Of a stretch of DNA of 54,029 nt, positions 43,512-52,387 are shown one piece after another. The notes under the pieces are model-generated. The model saw only the letters and a program-made list of their open reading frames with translations, was not told the DNA's origin and ran no database searches. The first letter of the stretch is position 1, and the number at the start of each line of letters is the position of its first letter. Origin of the DNA: an uncultured Ruminococcus sp. Its GTDB lineage: Bacteria > Bacillota > Clostridia > Oscillospirales > Ruminococcaceae. The stretch is from assembly GCA_900315755.1 (NCBI GenBank), contig ONAI01000010.1, forward strand, positions 1 through 54,029, written 5' to 3'. A program made the translations under genes and the position numbers.

Positions 43512-44457
43512 TGAAATCCCCTCTCTGTTCGGGATAAGCAGCATTCATGATATATCCTCGTTCGGAACAGGTCACATAAATTCAACATATCATGTCGTTT
43601 CTGACAGCGGCGAATACATTCTCCAGTCCATAAACAGAAATGTGTTTCATGATCCGGAAAATGTAATGAACAACATTTCACTGATCGTTAAGGCTTTTGC
43701 CTGTTCAGGAAGCAACATTGACATTCCGGAATACCTGTACGCTAACGACAGAAACTACATAGTCTATAATGATGAGTTCTGGCGTATGTACCGCTATATA
43801 AAAGCCTCCACTGTCACTGAAAACAGCGACTTTCTATCCGGATGCGCTTTCGGAAGCTTCATCAGAATAACTGACGGTCTGAAGCTTCAGCCTGTCATCA
43901 AAGGCTATCACGATTTCAGACACTATTTTTCCCGACTGAAAGAATTCGGTTTCCAGAATATCGACACTGCCATTCTCAAAAAAATCACCCGGCTTTACGA
44001 TACGATCACTGATGTCTTCGGCAGCGAAATACCTCTTCGTACTATACACGGCGATGCCAAAGCAGACAATGTTATAATCAGCGATAAATGTACAATAATA
44101 GATCTTGACACAGCTATGCAGGGATACGCGGCGCTCGACTACGGCGACCTTATACGATCTTTATGCAGTAACGGCACACCGTCCGCCGAACGCATAAGTT
44201 GTATCACTCAAGGCTTCGCAAAAGGGCTCGGCGGCATACTTACATCCAGCGAAATAGATTCGCTGTATTATGGCATACTCTGGGTCACCGCAGAGCTTGC
44301 CATCCGCTACCTCACGGACTCCATCAGCGGTGAACACTACTTCCGCGACAAGGCTCCGGAAGAATGTCTCAAACGTTCAAACGAACTTCTCGGTCAGCTT
44401 GATATGTTCACTTCAAACGCCGACGAGATAAAGAAAATTATTCATACGCACTTTTAA
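43501..44457 (+). CDS. APH-fold phosphotransferase, NahK-like
   Basis: The start is GTG 43501, 8 bases after AGAGGA; a TTG two codons earlier is too close to that site. It is an aminoglycoside-phosphotransferase-fold protein of 318 residues. GTGHINSTYHV and YILQSINRNVFHDPENVMNNI resemble N-acetylhexosamine 1-kinases; HGDAKADNVI and IIDLDTAM give the catalytic Asp/Asn and the metal Asp. A sugar kinase acting on a hexosamine is likelier than antibiotic resistance. It is coupled to the GNAT gene and followed by the Sel1 protein gene 11 bp later. Confidence 0.8.
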   Translation: MKLNEIPSLFGISSIHDISSFGTGHINSTYHVVSDSGEYILQSINRNVFHDPENVMNNISLIVKAFACSGSNIDIPEYLYANDRNYIVYNDEFWRMYRYIKASTVTENSDFLSGCAFGSFIRITDGLKLQPVIKGYHDFRHYFSRLKEFGFQNIDTAILKKITRLYDTITDVFGSEIPLRTIHGDAKADNVIISDKCTIIDLDTAMQGYAALDYGDLIRSLCSNGTPSAERISCITQGFAKGLGGILTSSEIDSLYYGILWVTAELAIRYLTDSISGEHYFRDKAPEECLKRSNELLGQLDMFTSNADEIKKIIHTHF

Positions 44458-44468
44458 CGGAGGAGATC

Positions 44469-46022
44469 ATGCAGTTCAAAGCTTCTGAGACTGCCATTGC
44501 AGTCAAAAAAGTTACCGATATGTTCGGTATCGAAATAATCGCCGACCAGAAACGCTTCTGTGCAGCATTCAGCGATCTTGCGCCGAAGCTTTCAAAGGAA
44601 AACAAAGCGTTCTATGTTGCGCTGAGCGAAAACTTAGGCAAATTCTATCTGCGAGAAAACGAGAACGTGCTCTCAGGCGATAAGCTGCCGGAAACTGTAA
44701 TAAGACTTGCCGTGAGTTCGATAGGCGAATACCTCAACGAAGAAAAAGCTGAAATGGTAGCTTACAGCATCGCCTACGCTCTTGGCTGGGATATTGAAAA
44801 CAGCGCTCCTGCTCAGACCTCTGAAACATCCACCGGAACAGTCATAGAGGAACTGTTCAGAAAAGCCGATAACGGCGACAACGATGCCTGTTATAACCTC
44901 GGTGAGTGCTTTTACTACGGGCGCGGTGTCAGACAGGACAGAAAAAAAGCTGTCGAATGGTACACAAAGGCTGCATCGCGAGGAGATTGCAGCTCGCAGA
45001 AGAAACTCGCTGCCTGCTGGCATAACGGTACAGGCACTGAATGTGACCTTTCAAAGGCTGCTTACTGGTACAAAGAAGCTGCGGAACAGGGAGATTACGA
45101 TTCACAGAAAGCACTTATCATGTGCTTCCGCATCGGAGGTGCAAACCTCGCTCCGGACGAAGAAAGAGCTGAAAAATATGCTGCCCGCTACGGTATCGAA
45201 GATACAGCAGACAGCAATATCGGGATTCTTATGAAAGAAGCTGCCCGAGGCGATCCGGATGCTCAGTTTTCACTCGGCAACTGCTACTTTATCGGCATAG
45301 AGACCAGCATCGACTATGAACGTGCAGTGATGTGGTACAAAAAAGCTGCGGAACAGAATTACATCCCTGCCGTGTTCAATCTTGCATTTTGCTGCGCTTC
45401 TGGAACCGGAGTTCAGCAGAATTCAAAAGAGGCTGTTATGCTTTACAAAAAGGCTGCTTCTGCCGGAGACGACGATGCTTTGAACAATCTTGCAGGACAC
45501 TATTTCCGCGGAGACGGTGTAGATGAGGATCTTAAAACTGCGGCTAAGCTATGGTTAAAAGCTGCTATCGCCGGTCACGCAAGAGCACAGTATAACTACG
45601 GCGAATGCAAATTCAACGGCTGGGGCGTACAGAAAAACCGTACAGAAGCTGCTTCATGGTACAAAAAAGCAGCATCTCAGTCCGATCCGGACGCGCAGTA
45701 TTCTCTCGGCTGGTGCAGCGAACACGGTGAAGGTCTCTCGAAAGACTATACTCTTGCCAAAAGAATGTATGAATACTCCGCACAGCAGGGCAATCATCAT
45801 GCCATGAAAGCTCTCGGCTACCTCTACGCTAACGGTATATGCAGCGACAGAGACTATGCAAAGGCTGTCGAATACTTTGAGCCTGCCGCAGCCCGCGGTG
45901 ATAAGGATTCCGCCAAAATGCTGGTATACTGTCTGAAATACGGCGGATACAACCTTATGGGCGATATTGACCAAGCCCGGAAGATCGCTGACAGATACGA
46001 TATAAACTTCGAGGAAATATAA
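44469..46022 (+). CDS. Sel1-repeat protein
   Basis: The 517-residue protein has about 115 N-terminal residues of unknown type, then about nine Sel1-like repeats. They follow the pattern A-x-Y-x-LGxCYYYGxGVxxDxxKAVxWYxKAAxxG; examples are NLGECFYYGRGVRQDRKKAVEW and SLGWCSEHGEGLSKD. Such alpha-solenoids are protein-interaction scaffolds. There is no signal peptide, so it is cytoplasmic. GGAGGAG precedes the ATG and a strong terminator follows; it is probably the last gene of the GNAT operon. Confidence 0.9.
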   Translation: MQFKASETAIAVKKVTDMFGIEIIADQKRFCAAFSDLAPKLSKENKAFYVALSENLGKFYLRENENVLSGDKLPETVIRLAVSSIGEYLNEEKAEMVAYSIAYALGWDIENSAPAQTSETSTGTVIEELFRKADNGDNDACYNLGECFYYGRGVRQDRKKAVEWYTKAASRGDCSSQKKLAACWHNGTGTECDLSKAAYWYKEAAEQGDYDSQKALIMCFRIGGANLAPDEERAEKYAARYGIEDTADSNIGILMKEAARGDPDAQFSLGNCYFIGIETSIDYERAVMWYKKAAEQNYIPAVFNLAFCCASGTGVQQNSKEAVMLYKKAASAGDDDALNNLAGHYFRGDGVDEDLKTAAKLWLKAAIAGHARAQYNYGECKFNGWGVQKNRTEAASWYKKAASQSDPDAQYSLGWCSEHGEGLSKDYTLAKRMYEYSAQQGNHHAMKALGYLYANGICSDRDYAKAVEYFEPAAARGDKDSAKMLVYCLKYGGYNLMGDIDQARKIADRYDINFEEI

Positions 46023-46025
46023 GAT

Positions 46026-46079
46026 CTCCGCTGAACTGTAAAGCAATTGCCCGGATTACAGTTCAGCGGAGTTTTTTTA
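46026..46079 (+). terminator. Terminator after the Sel1 gene
   Basis: The perfect 16-bp stem 46026-46041 / 46056-46071 is followed by TTTTTTTA. It overlaps the end of the convergent zinc-protein gene by a few bases. Confidence 0.93.
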
Positions 46080-46424
46080 CATATCGCCACTCTTTACATT
46101 GATAGCGTCCTCAGTCGTCGTTATATCTCCGGTAAGTCCGCACCAGCCGCAGGTTATTCGCTCTTCCTTATTCCAGCAGGAAAGCTTACCGCAGCGTCCG
46201 CACTGTACAAATTCCTTCGATTTGCAGTAAGGACATCCGTTAAACTCGTTGGTCGGAATAAGATTTCCTGTGATCTTAGTCTTATCATATCCCTCATGAG
46301 CGGCACGTTTTTCGTCCAGAGGGAACGCCCATGTCCTGAACCAATCGCCGTTCATCTTCTCTATCCTCACACCGTAAGTACGTTTGGTTTCCGGACATTT
46401 CATAAGTATTACTTTTGCCTCCAT
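46077..46424 (-). CDS. Stand-alone TerY-C-like zinc-binding protein
   Basis: The 115-residue protein contains GVRIEKMNGDWFRTWAFPLDEKRA, then a Cys cluster: GCPYCKSKEFVQCGRCGKLSCW and ITCGWCGLTG. This gives eight Cys in four pairs, with spacing resembling the TerY-C metal-binding domain that follows VWA in TerY proteins. Here it is a separate gene, 1 bp after the stop of the LacI-GGDEF-AraC regulator and therefore coupled to it. The VWA protein at 25238-26113 lacks this domain, so the two may be parts of one system encoded 20 kb apart. Confidence 0.6.
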   Translation of the reverse strand: MEAKVILMKCPETKRTYGVRIEKMNGDWFRTWAFPLDEKRAAHEGYDKTKITGNLIPTNEFNGCPYCKSKEFVQCGRCGKLSCWNKEERITCGWCGLTGDITTTEDAINVKSGDM

Positions 46425-46425
46425 A

Positions 46426-48645
46426 TTAATTTTCCTTTCTCAAAGAATTACGGTATTCCGAGGGCGACAAATCCTCGCACGAACGGAATTGGCGCACAAA
46501 ATAGTTGTATGAAGAATAGCCGCACTTACGCGCTATTTCAGTAACAGTCAGATCGGTATTGGTGAGAAGCTCCTTTGCATTTTCAATGCGGAATTCTATC
46601 ATTTCCTCGATAATACTCTTGTTGAAATACGACTTGTATATTTTCTGGAGATAGCTTTTGCTCAGGTACAGACTCTCCGCTATCTCACTGATATTCCACG
46701 GAAGCTCAGGATTCTTCATTATCCTGCTGCGAAGCATACAAAGCTTCTCAAACTGAGGATTCGCTGAATTCTCAGAAGTATTGAAGCTGAATATCTTATT
46801 GATAGATGACTTATAGAAAGCTTCAGATGCACTGATCTTCTTTGCAGATCCAAAGCTGAAAACTCCGATTGAAAAATCATAGTTGGAATTCTCAGGATGC
46901 TCCTTCTTTATCAAAGCCGAAACCGAACTGAATATCATCTCCGGACGTTCAGCACCAGCAGTAAGGACGCAGAAAGTGTTTTCATTCCAGACTCCGCACA
47001 ATTCGTTCCCTGAAATTATCCTTGTGAGCATCTCGGCAAATGATCTCATTATCGAAAGGCATTGCTCTTCGCCGCTGCGATAGTAGGTCTTCTGTATCGC
47101 CGGAAGCTCTATCGAAAGGAACTCGTAATTCTCTTGTTCTCCGGTTTCAGGAACACGTTTCACAAATTCTGTCTCAAAACCATTTCTGCTGAGCAGACCG
47201 GTATTGCTATCGTAAAGAAGAGCGTGTGTGGTTCTCGCAAGAGAATTGCTCATCATTGACTTCAGCCGGACGTGTTCAAGTGCCACATTCACGTAGTTTA
47301 TCCACTGCATGAAAAGGCTGCTGTAAGCAGAAGGCTTCTTTCCGAACGATACTGCTGTATAACCGAAAAAGTTGTTGTTATAGTGCAGAGGTGAAATGTA
47401 GTATGCAGTCGGATACGGTCTTTCACTTCCGGAATACGGCAGTATATCGTTGGAACTGAAATCAACATTTTGCGGATACTCGCGGAAAACAGACGATTTT
47501 GAATATACTGTCTGCATATCATCACCGGGAACAAAATCGAGTTCAGTATTCGCCGAAGCCGGCATGAACATCGAATCTATGTACTTTTTGGTAAGGCATA
47601 CATTCAGGTGTGCCATCTGATAAAGATAATATGTATGATTATCAAGCTTATCCGCAAAAGTCTTTATATCTGAAGAATTGGTTATGTCAAAGAGCATATC
47701 GCCGTAGAGAAGATAGGTCTCAAAGCGCGAATTTATGGTATTCATGCGTGTAACATTATGCCGCAGATGAGGATCATCATGGCATCCGCAGCTCCTTCCG
47801 AGACGCAGCATACCGTTCTCGTTCGGGACTTTTCTGCATATCTTGCCTGTTATTATACGGTATAATCGCCTTACAGCCTCTGCTCCAAGCTGAAAATTCG
47901 GACGGCTGTAACTCGTTATTGAAGGTACAGCACGATAGCCTTCCTCCGAAGCGTCATAGCCGGTTATCGCAATGTCTTCCGGTACTCTTATACCAGCCGC
48001 TGTCAGGGCATTTGTAAGGCGTATAGCCATTACGTCGTTGCCGCAGACAACAGCTTCCGGACGCTCCAATTCGCCGGAAATGATCTTTTTGGCATAATTA
48101 TCGGCGGCTTCATGCCAGAAATCGCCGTACTCAATATATGTACGGTCAAAGAAAAGCCCATGCTTTTTCATTGAATCCTTATAACCTTCAAGACGTTCCT
48201 CGGCATTATATGTTTTTTGCGGTCCTGTAAGACAGTATATCCTTTTGCATCCGTGAACATCAATGAGATGATCCGTTATTTCCTCAAAGGCACTTCTGTC
48301 ATCGACGGAAGTAGTCTCGAAGCTTTTGTGATCGGCATAATCAAGGAGCATTACCGGTTTACCTGAACGTCTGAGAAGCTGCTCTATGTATTCTCTTATT
48401 TCATCACCGCAGAACGAGTTTCGGTCGTAGATGAAGCCGTCTATCCTGCTGGACAGTATAAGGCTGAAAATAGCCCTTTCCGCATCTTTATGGACCGAAC
48501 TGTAAGAAAAATTATACAACGGCGCGATAACAGCCACATCACAATTGGACTTGAACGCCTGCGATATGATGCCACGCATGATCTCGGACTGAAAATCTAT
48601 GTGGCAATCAGTTACTATTGCACCGATAAGAAGTCTGTTTTTCAT
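46426..48645 (-). CDS. LacI-sensor / GGDEF-like / AraC-HTH fusion regulator
   Basis: The start is ATG 48645 (AAGGAAGG upstream; an in-frame TTG 21 bases earlier lies ahead of that site). Of 739 residues, about 5-280 are a LacI/PBP1-type ligand domain (IDGFIYD, CGNDVMAIRL, IAITGYD) without the LacI HTH. A middle region of about 190 residues is followed by a degenerate GGDEF domain (YDSNTGLLSRNGFE, signature WNENTF), then a C-terminal AraC HTH pair (ISEIAESLYLSKSYLQ and VTEIARKCGYSSYNYFVRQF). It is probably a sugar-responsive one-component regulator. The dead GGDEF may bind a nucleotide or dimerise. Confidence 0.88.
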   Translation of the reverse strand: MKNRLLIGAIVTDCHIDFQSEIMRGIISQAFKSNCDVAVIAPLYNFSYSSVHKDAERAIFSLILSSRIDGFIYDRNSFCGDEIREYIEQLLRRSGKPVMLLDYADHKSFETTSVDDRSAFEEITDHLIDVHGCKRIYCLTGPQKTYNAEERLEGYKDSMKKHGLFFDRTYIEYGDFWHEAADNYAKKIISGELERPEAVVCGNDVMAIRLTNALTAAGIRVPEDIAITGYDASEEGYRAVPSITSYSRPNFQLGAEAVRRLYRIITGKICRKVPNENGMLRLGRSCGCHDDPHLRHNVTRMNTINSRFETYLLYGDMLFDITNSSDIKTFADKLDNHTYYLYQMAHLNVCLTKKYIDSMFMPASANTELDFVPGDDMQTVYSKSSVFREYPQNVDFSSNDILPYSGSERPYPTAYYISPLHYNNNFFGYTAVSFGKKPSAYSSLFMQWINYVNVALEHVRLKSMMSNSLARTTHALLYDSNTGLLSRNGFETEFVKRVPETGEQENYEFLSIELPAIQKTYYRSGEEQCLSIMRSFAEMLTRIISGNELCGVWNENTFCVLTAGAERPEMIFSSVSALIKKEHPENSNYDFSIGVFSFGSAKKISASEAFYKSSINKIFSFNTSENSANPQFEKLCMLRSRIMKNPELPWNISEIAESLYLSKSYLQKIYKSYFNKSIIEEMIEFRIENAKELLTNTDLTVTEIARKCGYSSYNYFVRQFRSCEDLSPSEYRNSLRKEN

Positions 48646-48780
48646 AAAGCCCTTCCTTGCTGACAAGTATTGGATAAGATTATAGTTTATATAGATTATT
48701 GTATCATAACTTATTCATTTTATTATTCCGAACGTAAAAATTACGCTAAAGATAGACTGCATTGCCGAAATTATTGCATA

Positions 48781-48815
48781 AAAATACCGAGCCCGTATTT
48801 CAGACCCGGTAATTC
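48781..48815 (-). terminator. Terminator after the RING-domain gene
   Basis: The imperfect stem 48785-48793 / 48803-48811 (with wobbles) is followed by TTTTTATGC on the minus strand. Confidence 0.75.
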
Positions 48816-48845
48816 ATTTTTATTGCATATCCGGAAACAGAAAGC

Positions 48846-49847
48846 TTATAGCATTTTCAGTATCGTCCCGGTATTAAGAAGCTGTAATGCGCCAAACAGC
48901 ACTCCTGCACCTATCCCCAGCATTATCAGTGCCATGAACAGTATATTGACCGGTTTCACGCCACCGGCAGAAATTACGTGTTCAGCGGGGATAGTATCAT
49001 GATTATTGAGTTCCTCATGATTATTGAGTTCCTTCAAGTGCCTCAGCGACTTCATCGTATACCTGTAATACAACCAATTTCCGAACAAGCCGAACAATAT
49101 GCTGACTACAAAGCTTGCAACGCTGAAATATGAATCAAGGAGCTCCAGCGATGACTGATGGTCGAGTATTGCCGAGATAGTAGCTTCTGTATTTTCATCA
49201 GAAGCGACATTCTTTCCAAGCCATAGTATCCATGTAGGCATATTGAAGCATATCGAAAGCAGTGCTGAGAATAGTCCCCAGCCCCACATTTTTCTGTTTG
49301 CAAAATAAAAATACGGAAACAGCAGACACGAAAGATTGAACGAGACTTTAGAGCCAAGATCCTTCATCCGCTTGAATATCGGGATGTAATACAGCGTATT
49401 CGAGCCAACGAACTGCGATACCTCTTTCAGACTTGCTCCTCCGAGGTCTTCTTCCGGATTGAATCCGAGATAAGCGCGGAAATTTTCAAGATTGATTTCA
49501 ACGTGCGGCACATTCTGGTCTTCTGTTTGTGTTCCGGAAGGCTTCTCAGCCGGATCATTATTTACCAGCTCAGCACCGCATCTTTCGCACTTTTCATTCT
49601 GCGGACTGTTCGGGAAATGGCACGATGTACACATCTTAAAAACAGCCTGCGTCTTCTTTTCCTCACTGATACTCGCTTCAGAGCGCCATTTTTTCTTCTC
49701 TGCATGGAAATCAATGTTGGCACACCTATTAGTAAGCTTATAACATTCCCTGTGGTGAGGCGAACCGCACTCAGGACAAACAACTATATCATCGTCCTCA
49801 TTGAACACTTTTCCGCAGGCGACACATTTTTCACCAATGAAGTGCAT
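48846..49847 (-). CDS. Prokaryotic RING-finger / zinc-ribbon membrane protein (DUF2628-like)
   Basis: A 333-residue protein. A Prok-RING_1-type zinc finger (about 8-42: CVACGKVFNEDDDIVVCPECGSPHHREC) is followed by a second zinc ribbon (CTSCHFPNSPQNEKCERC, about 73-92), an acidic linker, and a DUF2628-like region with about five TM segments (from about 170). It is anchored in the membrane with its zinc domains in the cytoplasm. RING-like folds here are not evidence of ubiquitin ligation. GGGAGG precedes the ATG. An 18-bp tandem duplication (48998-49033) duplicates ELNNHE near residue 275. Confidence 0.8.
   Translation of the reverse strand: MHFIGEKCVACGKVFNEDDDIVVCPECGSPHHRECYKLTNRCANIDFHAEKKKWRSEASISEEKKTQAVFKMCTSCHFPNSPQNEKCERCGAELVNNDPAEKPSGTQTEDQNVPHVEINLENFRAYLGFNPEEDLGGASLKEVSQFVGSNTLYYIPIFKRMKDLGSKVSFNLSCLLFPYFYFANRKMWGWGLFSALLSICFNMPTWILWLGKNVASDENTEATISAILDHQSSLELLDSYFSVASFVVSILFGLFGNWLYYRYTMKSLRHLKELNNHEELNNHDTIPAEHVISAGGVKPVNILFMALIMLGIGAGVLFGALQLLNTGTILKML
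48998..49033. repeat. 18-bp tandem duplication inside the RING-domain gene
   Basis: Two identical 18-bp units (48998-49015 and 49016-49033), in frame, adding six residues to a loop between TM helices. Probably a recent slippage event. Confidence 0.9.
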
Positions 49848-50017
49848 AGTTTACCTCCCTTTCAAAAATATCAGTATATTCCGTGAACAACGATCACTTC
49901 ACATATATTATACCACTTTTATGCAGTTGAATCAAGCTTTTTTATAAAATATTTGAAGAATTTGTCGTATCACGGCGCTGTAAACGCATTTGCTTCCTCA
50001 ATACAGAAGCGTAAATA

Positions 50018-50046
50018 TTGACTTTTCCGGCAGTATGGTGTATAAT
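50018..50046 (+). promoter_or_regulatory. Promoter of smpB
   Basis: TTGACT (50018-50023), a 17-bp spacer and TATAAT (50041-50046), 26 bp before the start codon. Confidence 0.85.
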
Positions 50047-50071
50047 CAGATGAGAAACGGAGATGAATCAT

Positions 50072-50536
50072 ATGAGGTCAAAAGGCACGAAAACAATAGC
50101 CGAAAACAGAAAAGCAAGACACGACTTCTTCGTGCTTGAAACCTATGAGGCAGGTATTGAACTTGTCGGCACGGAAGTCAAGTCGATACGTCTCGGCGGA
50201 GTAAATCTCAAAGACAGCTGGTGTTCGATAGATAACGGCGAGATATTCGTAAGAGGTATGCACATTTCCCCCTACGAAAAAGGCAATATCTTCAACCGTG
50301 ATCCGCTAAGACTACGCAAACTTCTCATGCACAAGCGCGAAATAAACAAGCTTTATGGCACTCTGAAACAGGAGGGTCTCTCTCTTATCCCCCTGAGCCT
50401 TTATTTCAAAGACTCAAAAGTAAAGGTGCAGGTAGGTCTCTGCAAGGGTAAAAAGCTCTATGACAAACGTGCTGACATCGCAAAACGCGATGCTAAACGC
50501 GAGATAGACCGCAATATGAAAATCAAGAATCAGTAA
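50072..50536 (+). CDS. smpB: SsrA-binding protein SmpB
   Basis: ATG 50072 is preferred; the earlier ATG at 50063 directly abuts GGAG. The 154-residue OB-fold protein has [29 protein letters not shown] and the basic C-terminal tail [20 protein letters not shown] that enters the ribosomal A site. It delivers tmRNA to stalled ribosomes; the tmRNA gene itself is 1.3 kb downstream. Confidence 0.96.
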   Translation: MRSKGTKTIAENRKARHDFFVLETYEAGIELVGTEVKSIRLGGVNLKDSWCSIDNGEIFVRGMHISPYEKGNIFNRDPLRLRKLLMHKREINKLYGTLKQEGLSLIPLSLYFKDSKVKVQVGLCKGKKLYDKRADIAKRDAKREIDRNMKIKNQ

Positions 50537-50551
50537 CGGAGGTCGCAAGCT

Positions 50552-51673
50552 ATGCTTACGCCCATGCCACTCAAAAAAGGTGATAAAATAGCAATAATCA
50601 GCCTTTCAAGCGGTATACTTGGAGAAGACTATTGCGTCCACACACAGAAGCGAGGCACTGAGATATTGCGTCGTGCCGGACTTGAAACTGTGTTTACCAA
50701 ACACGCCCTTATGGGAACAGAATTCATAAAAAGACATCCTGAAGCTCGCGCAGCCGACCTTAAAGCAGCCTTCCTCGATGATTCTGTAAAAGGTATCATC
50801 ACTTCAATCGGCGGTATCGACACTTTCCGCACCTTCCCTCACCTAATGGACGATGCAGAGTTCATAAATGCTGTGCATCAGCACCCTAAATTTTTCCTCG
50901 GCTTTTCAGACTCTACCTATAACCACTTTATGTTCCGAAGACTGGGATTGCAAACCTTCTACGGTCAGGCATTCATGTGCGATATTGCAGAATTATCCGG
51001 CGATATGCTGCCGTATTCAAAGGCTCAGTTCGAGAGCTGTTTCGCTCCTTACCACGGACGTAAGATCACTCCTGCACCGGTCTGGTATGACGACAGAACT
51101 GACTTCTCAGAAGCTGCCGCCGGTACTATGCCTGCCTCACATGACGAAACGCATGGCTATGAACTCTTGCAGGGAAGTCCGTTTTTCGAGGGCGAACTCC
51201 TCGGCGGATGTATCGACAGTATGGGGGAAATGCTCCTTGCCGGTAATCTCGAAAGACTTGGAGGTCTGCTGAATCAGGAATGTGCAGATTATCCCCAGCT
51301 TGCCGAGGATTTCAGAATGCAGTCAGAAATAGTAAAAAGATACAGTATCTTTCCTCAAGCCGATGAGTGGCGCGGTAAGATCTTCTTCGCAGAAACAAGT
51401 GAATTAGCTCCTTCTCCTGAAACCCTGAAACTATACCTCGAAGCCTTCGGCAAAAAGGGCGTTTTCGATAATCTAAACGGTATTATAGTCGGGAAACCGA
51501 TAAACGAACAGTTCTACGAGGAATATAAGTCGGTGTGGCGCGAGGTCGTAAGCAATCCTGATCTGCCAATACTCTACAACGTGAATATAGGTCACTCTTC
51601 TCCAAGAGCTATTCTGCCTTACGGCGCTATGGCGCGTGTTGACGCTGACGAACAGTCTATCACTCTATTATAA
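50552..51673 (+). CDS. S66 peptidase (LD-carboxypeptidase / MccF-like)
   Basis: A 373-residue S66-fold serine peptidase: nucleophile Ser in LGFSDSTYNHF, Glu in FFAETSE and His in NIGHSSPRAILPYG, a complete Ser-Glu-His triad. The family includes LdcA enzymes that trim murein tetrapeptides and MccF enzymes that cleave microcin C. Its length and the absence of a signal peptide fit both. ACGGAGG precedes the ATG, 15 bp after smpB, so the two are co-transcribed. Confidence 0.9.
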   Translation: MLTPMPLKKGDKIAIISLSSGILGEDYCVHTQKRGTEILRRAGLETVFTKHALMGTEFIKRHPEARAADLKAAFLDDSVKGIITSIGGIDTFRTFPHLMDDAEFINAVHQHPKFFLGFSDSTYNHFMFRRLGLQTFYGQAFMCDIAELSGDMLPYSKAQFESCFAPYHGRKITPAPVWYDDRTDFSEAAAGTMPASHDETHGYELLQGSPFFEGELLGGCIDSMGEMLLAGNLERLGGLLNQECADYPQLAEDFRMQSEIVKRYSIFPQADEWRGKIFFAETSELAPSPETLKLYLEAFGKKGVFDNLNGIIVGKPINEQFYEEYKSVWREVVSNPDLPILYNVNIGHSSPRAILPYGAMARVDADEQSITLL

Positions 51674-51742
51674 CCCCCGAAATCATGATATGACAAATAT
51701 TCCGCAGCGTTCCTGAAACTCTGTTTTTCTTGAATATTCCCC

Positions 51743-51771
51743 TTGACATCAGTCAATAATTGATGTATAAT
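51743..51771 (+). promoter_or_regulatory. Promoter of the tmRNA gene
   Basis: TTGACA (51743-51748), a 17-bp spacer and TATAAT (51766-51771): full consensus, 49 bp before the mature 5' end. Confidence 0.93.
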
Positions 51772-51820
51772 ATTCATACGCTGATATGGATTCTTGCGCT
51801 TCCCTTTTTCCCTCAGTAAT

Positions 51821-52190
51821 GGGGGCGTAAAGGTTTCGACGGGGATTCTGAAGTATGATAAGCGAGCGGAGTACGGCGTGATCTCCATAACCGTCGCCAC
51901 GTTTAAATATAAACGCAAGAAATAACATTACAGTTTCTAGAAATAGCGAACTGGTAGCTGCTTAAGTCAGCTTCTGTCCACCGGATGAGTACCACGGCTT
52001 CCGCTTGGGCATTGATTAGTGGTGAACGAATCTGAGGAGTGTCCGTGCCTCAGGTTTGTATACGGACTACTCTGGCTCTCAGCCCGTTTACCGGCGGTCA
52101 GTCAGGGGAATTTTAATAGGTAAAATACGCTCGTAGAAAGTTGTATGGATGGGTTTTCGGACGCGAGTTCAATTCTCGTCGCCTCCACCA
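51821..52190 (+). ncRNA. ssrA: tmRNA (SsrA)
   Basis: A one-piece tmRNA of 370 nt. The 5' end GGGGGCGTAAAGGTTTCGACGG pairs through GGGGGCG with CGCCTCC near the 3' end. The 3' part has a T-arm with GTTCAATTC and an encoded ACCA. The tag frame begins at GCA 51915 and reads ARNNITVSRNSELVAA before TAA (51963-51965), ending in the protease-recognised LVAA. With SmpB it rescues stalled ribosomes. Its last 11 bases recur at 54019-54029. Confidence 0.96.
52180..52190. repeat. attL-like repeat (tmRNA 3' end)
   Basis: CGCCTCCACCA, repeated exactly at 54019-54029. CAATT also lies 6-7 bp upstream in both places. The tmRNA 3' end is a common integration site. Confidence 0.7.
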
Positions 52191-52219
52191 ATCAAAAATG
52201 CGTAACCGGAAAGGTTACA

Positions 52220-52265
52220 AAAATCCCTAAATACCATGTAATAACGGTATTTAGGGATTTTGTTT
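52220..52265 (+). terminator. Terminator after tmRNA
   Basis: The perfect 16-bp stem 52220-52235 / 52246-52261 is followed by TGTTTTA. It lies on the element side of the putative att site. Confidence 0.9.
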
Positions 52266-52387
52266 TATCTTGGTGTCCTGAAAAAGTTTGTGGGTTCAAC
52301 GTGTAAATGAACGTGACCTACCTTAAATGATACCTATTCTCAGGAGCACCCTTTCTCTTGAAATTGATGGCGAAATGGCGGAGACGG

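Noticed and set aside
43501-44457. Aminoglycoside resistance gene
   Set aside because: The APH fold is present, but the GHINSTYHV and LQSINRNVF features fit sugar 1-kinases of the NahK type better.
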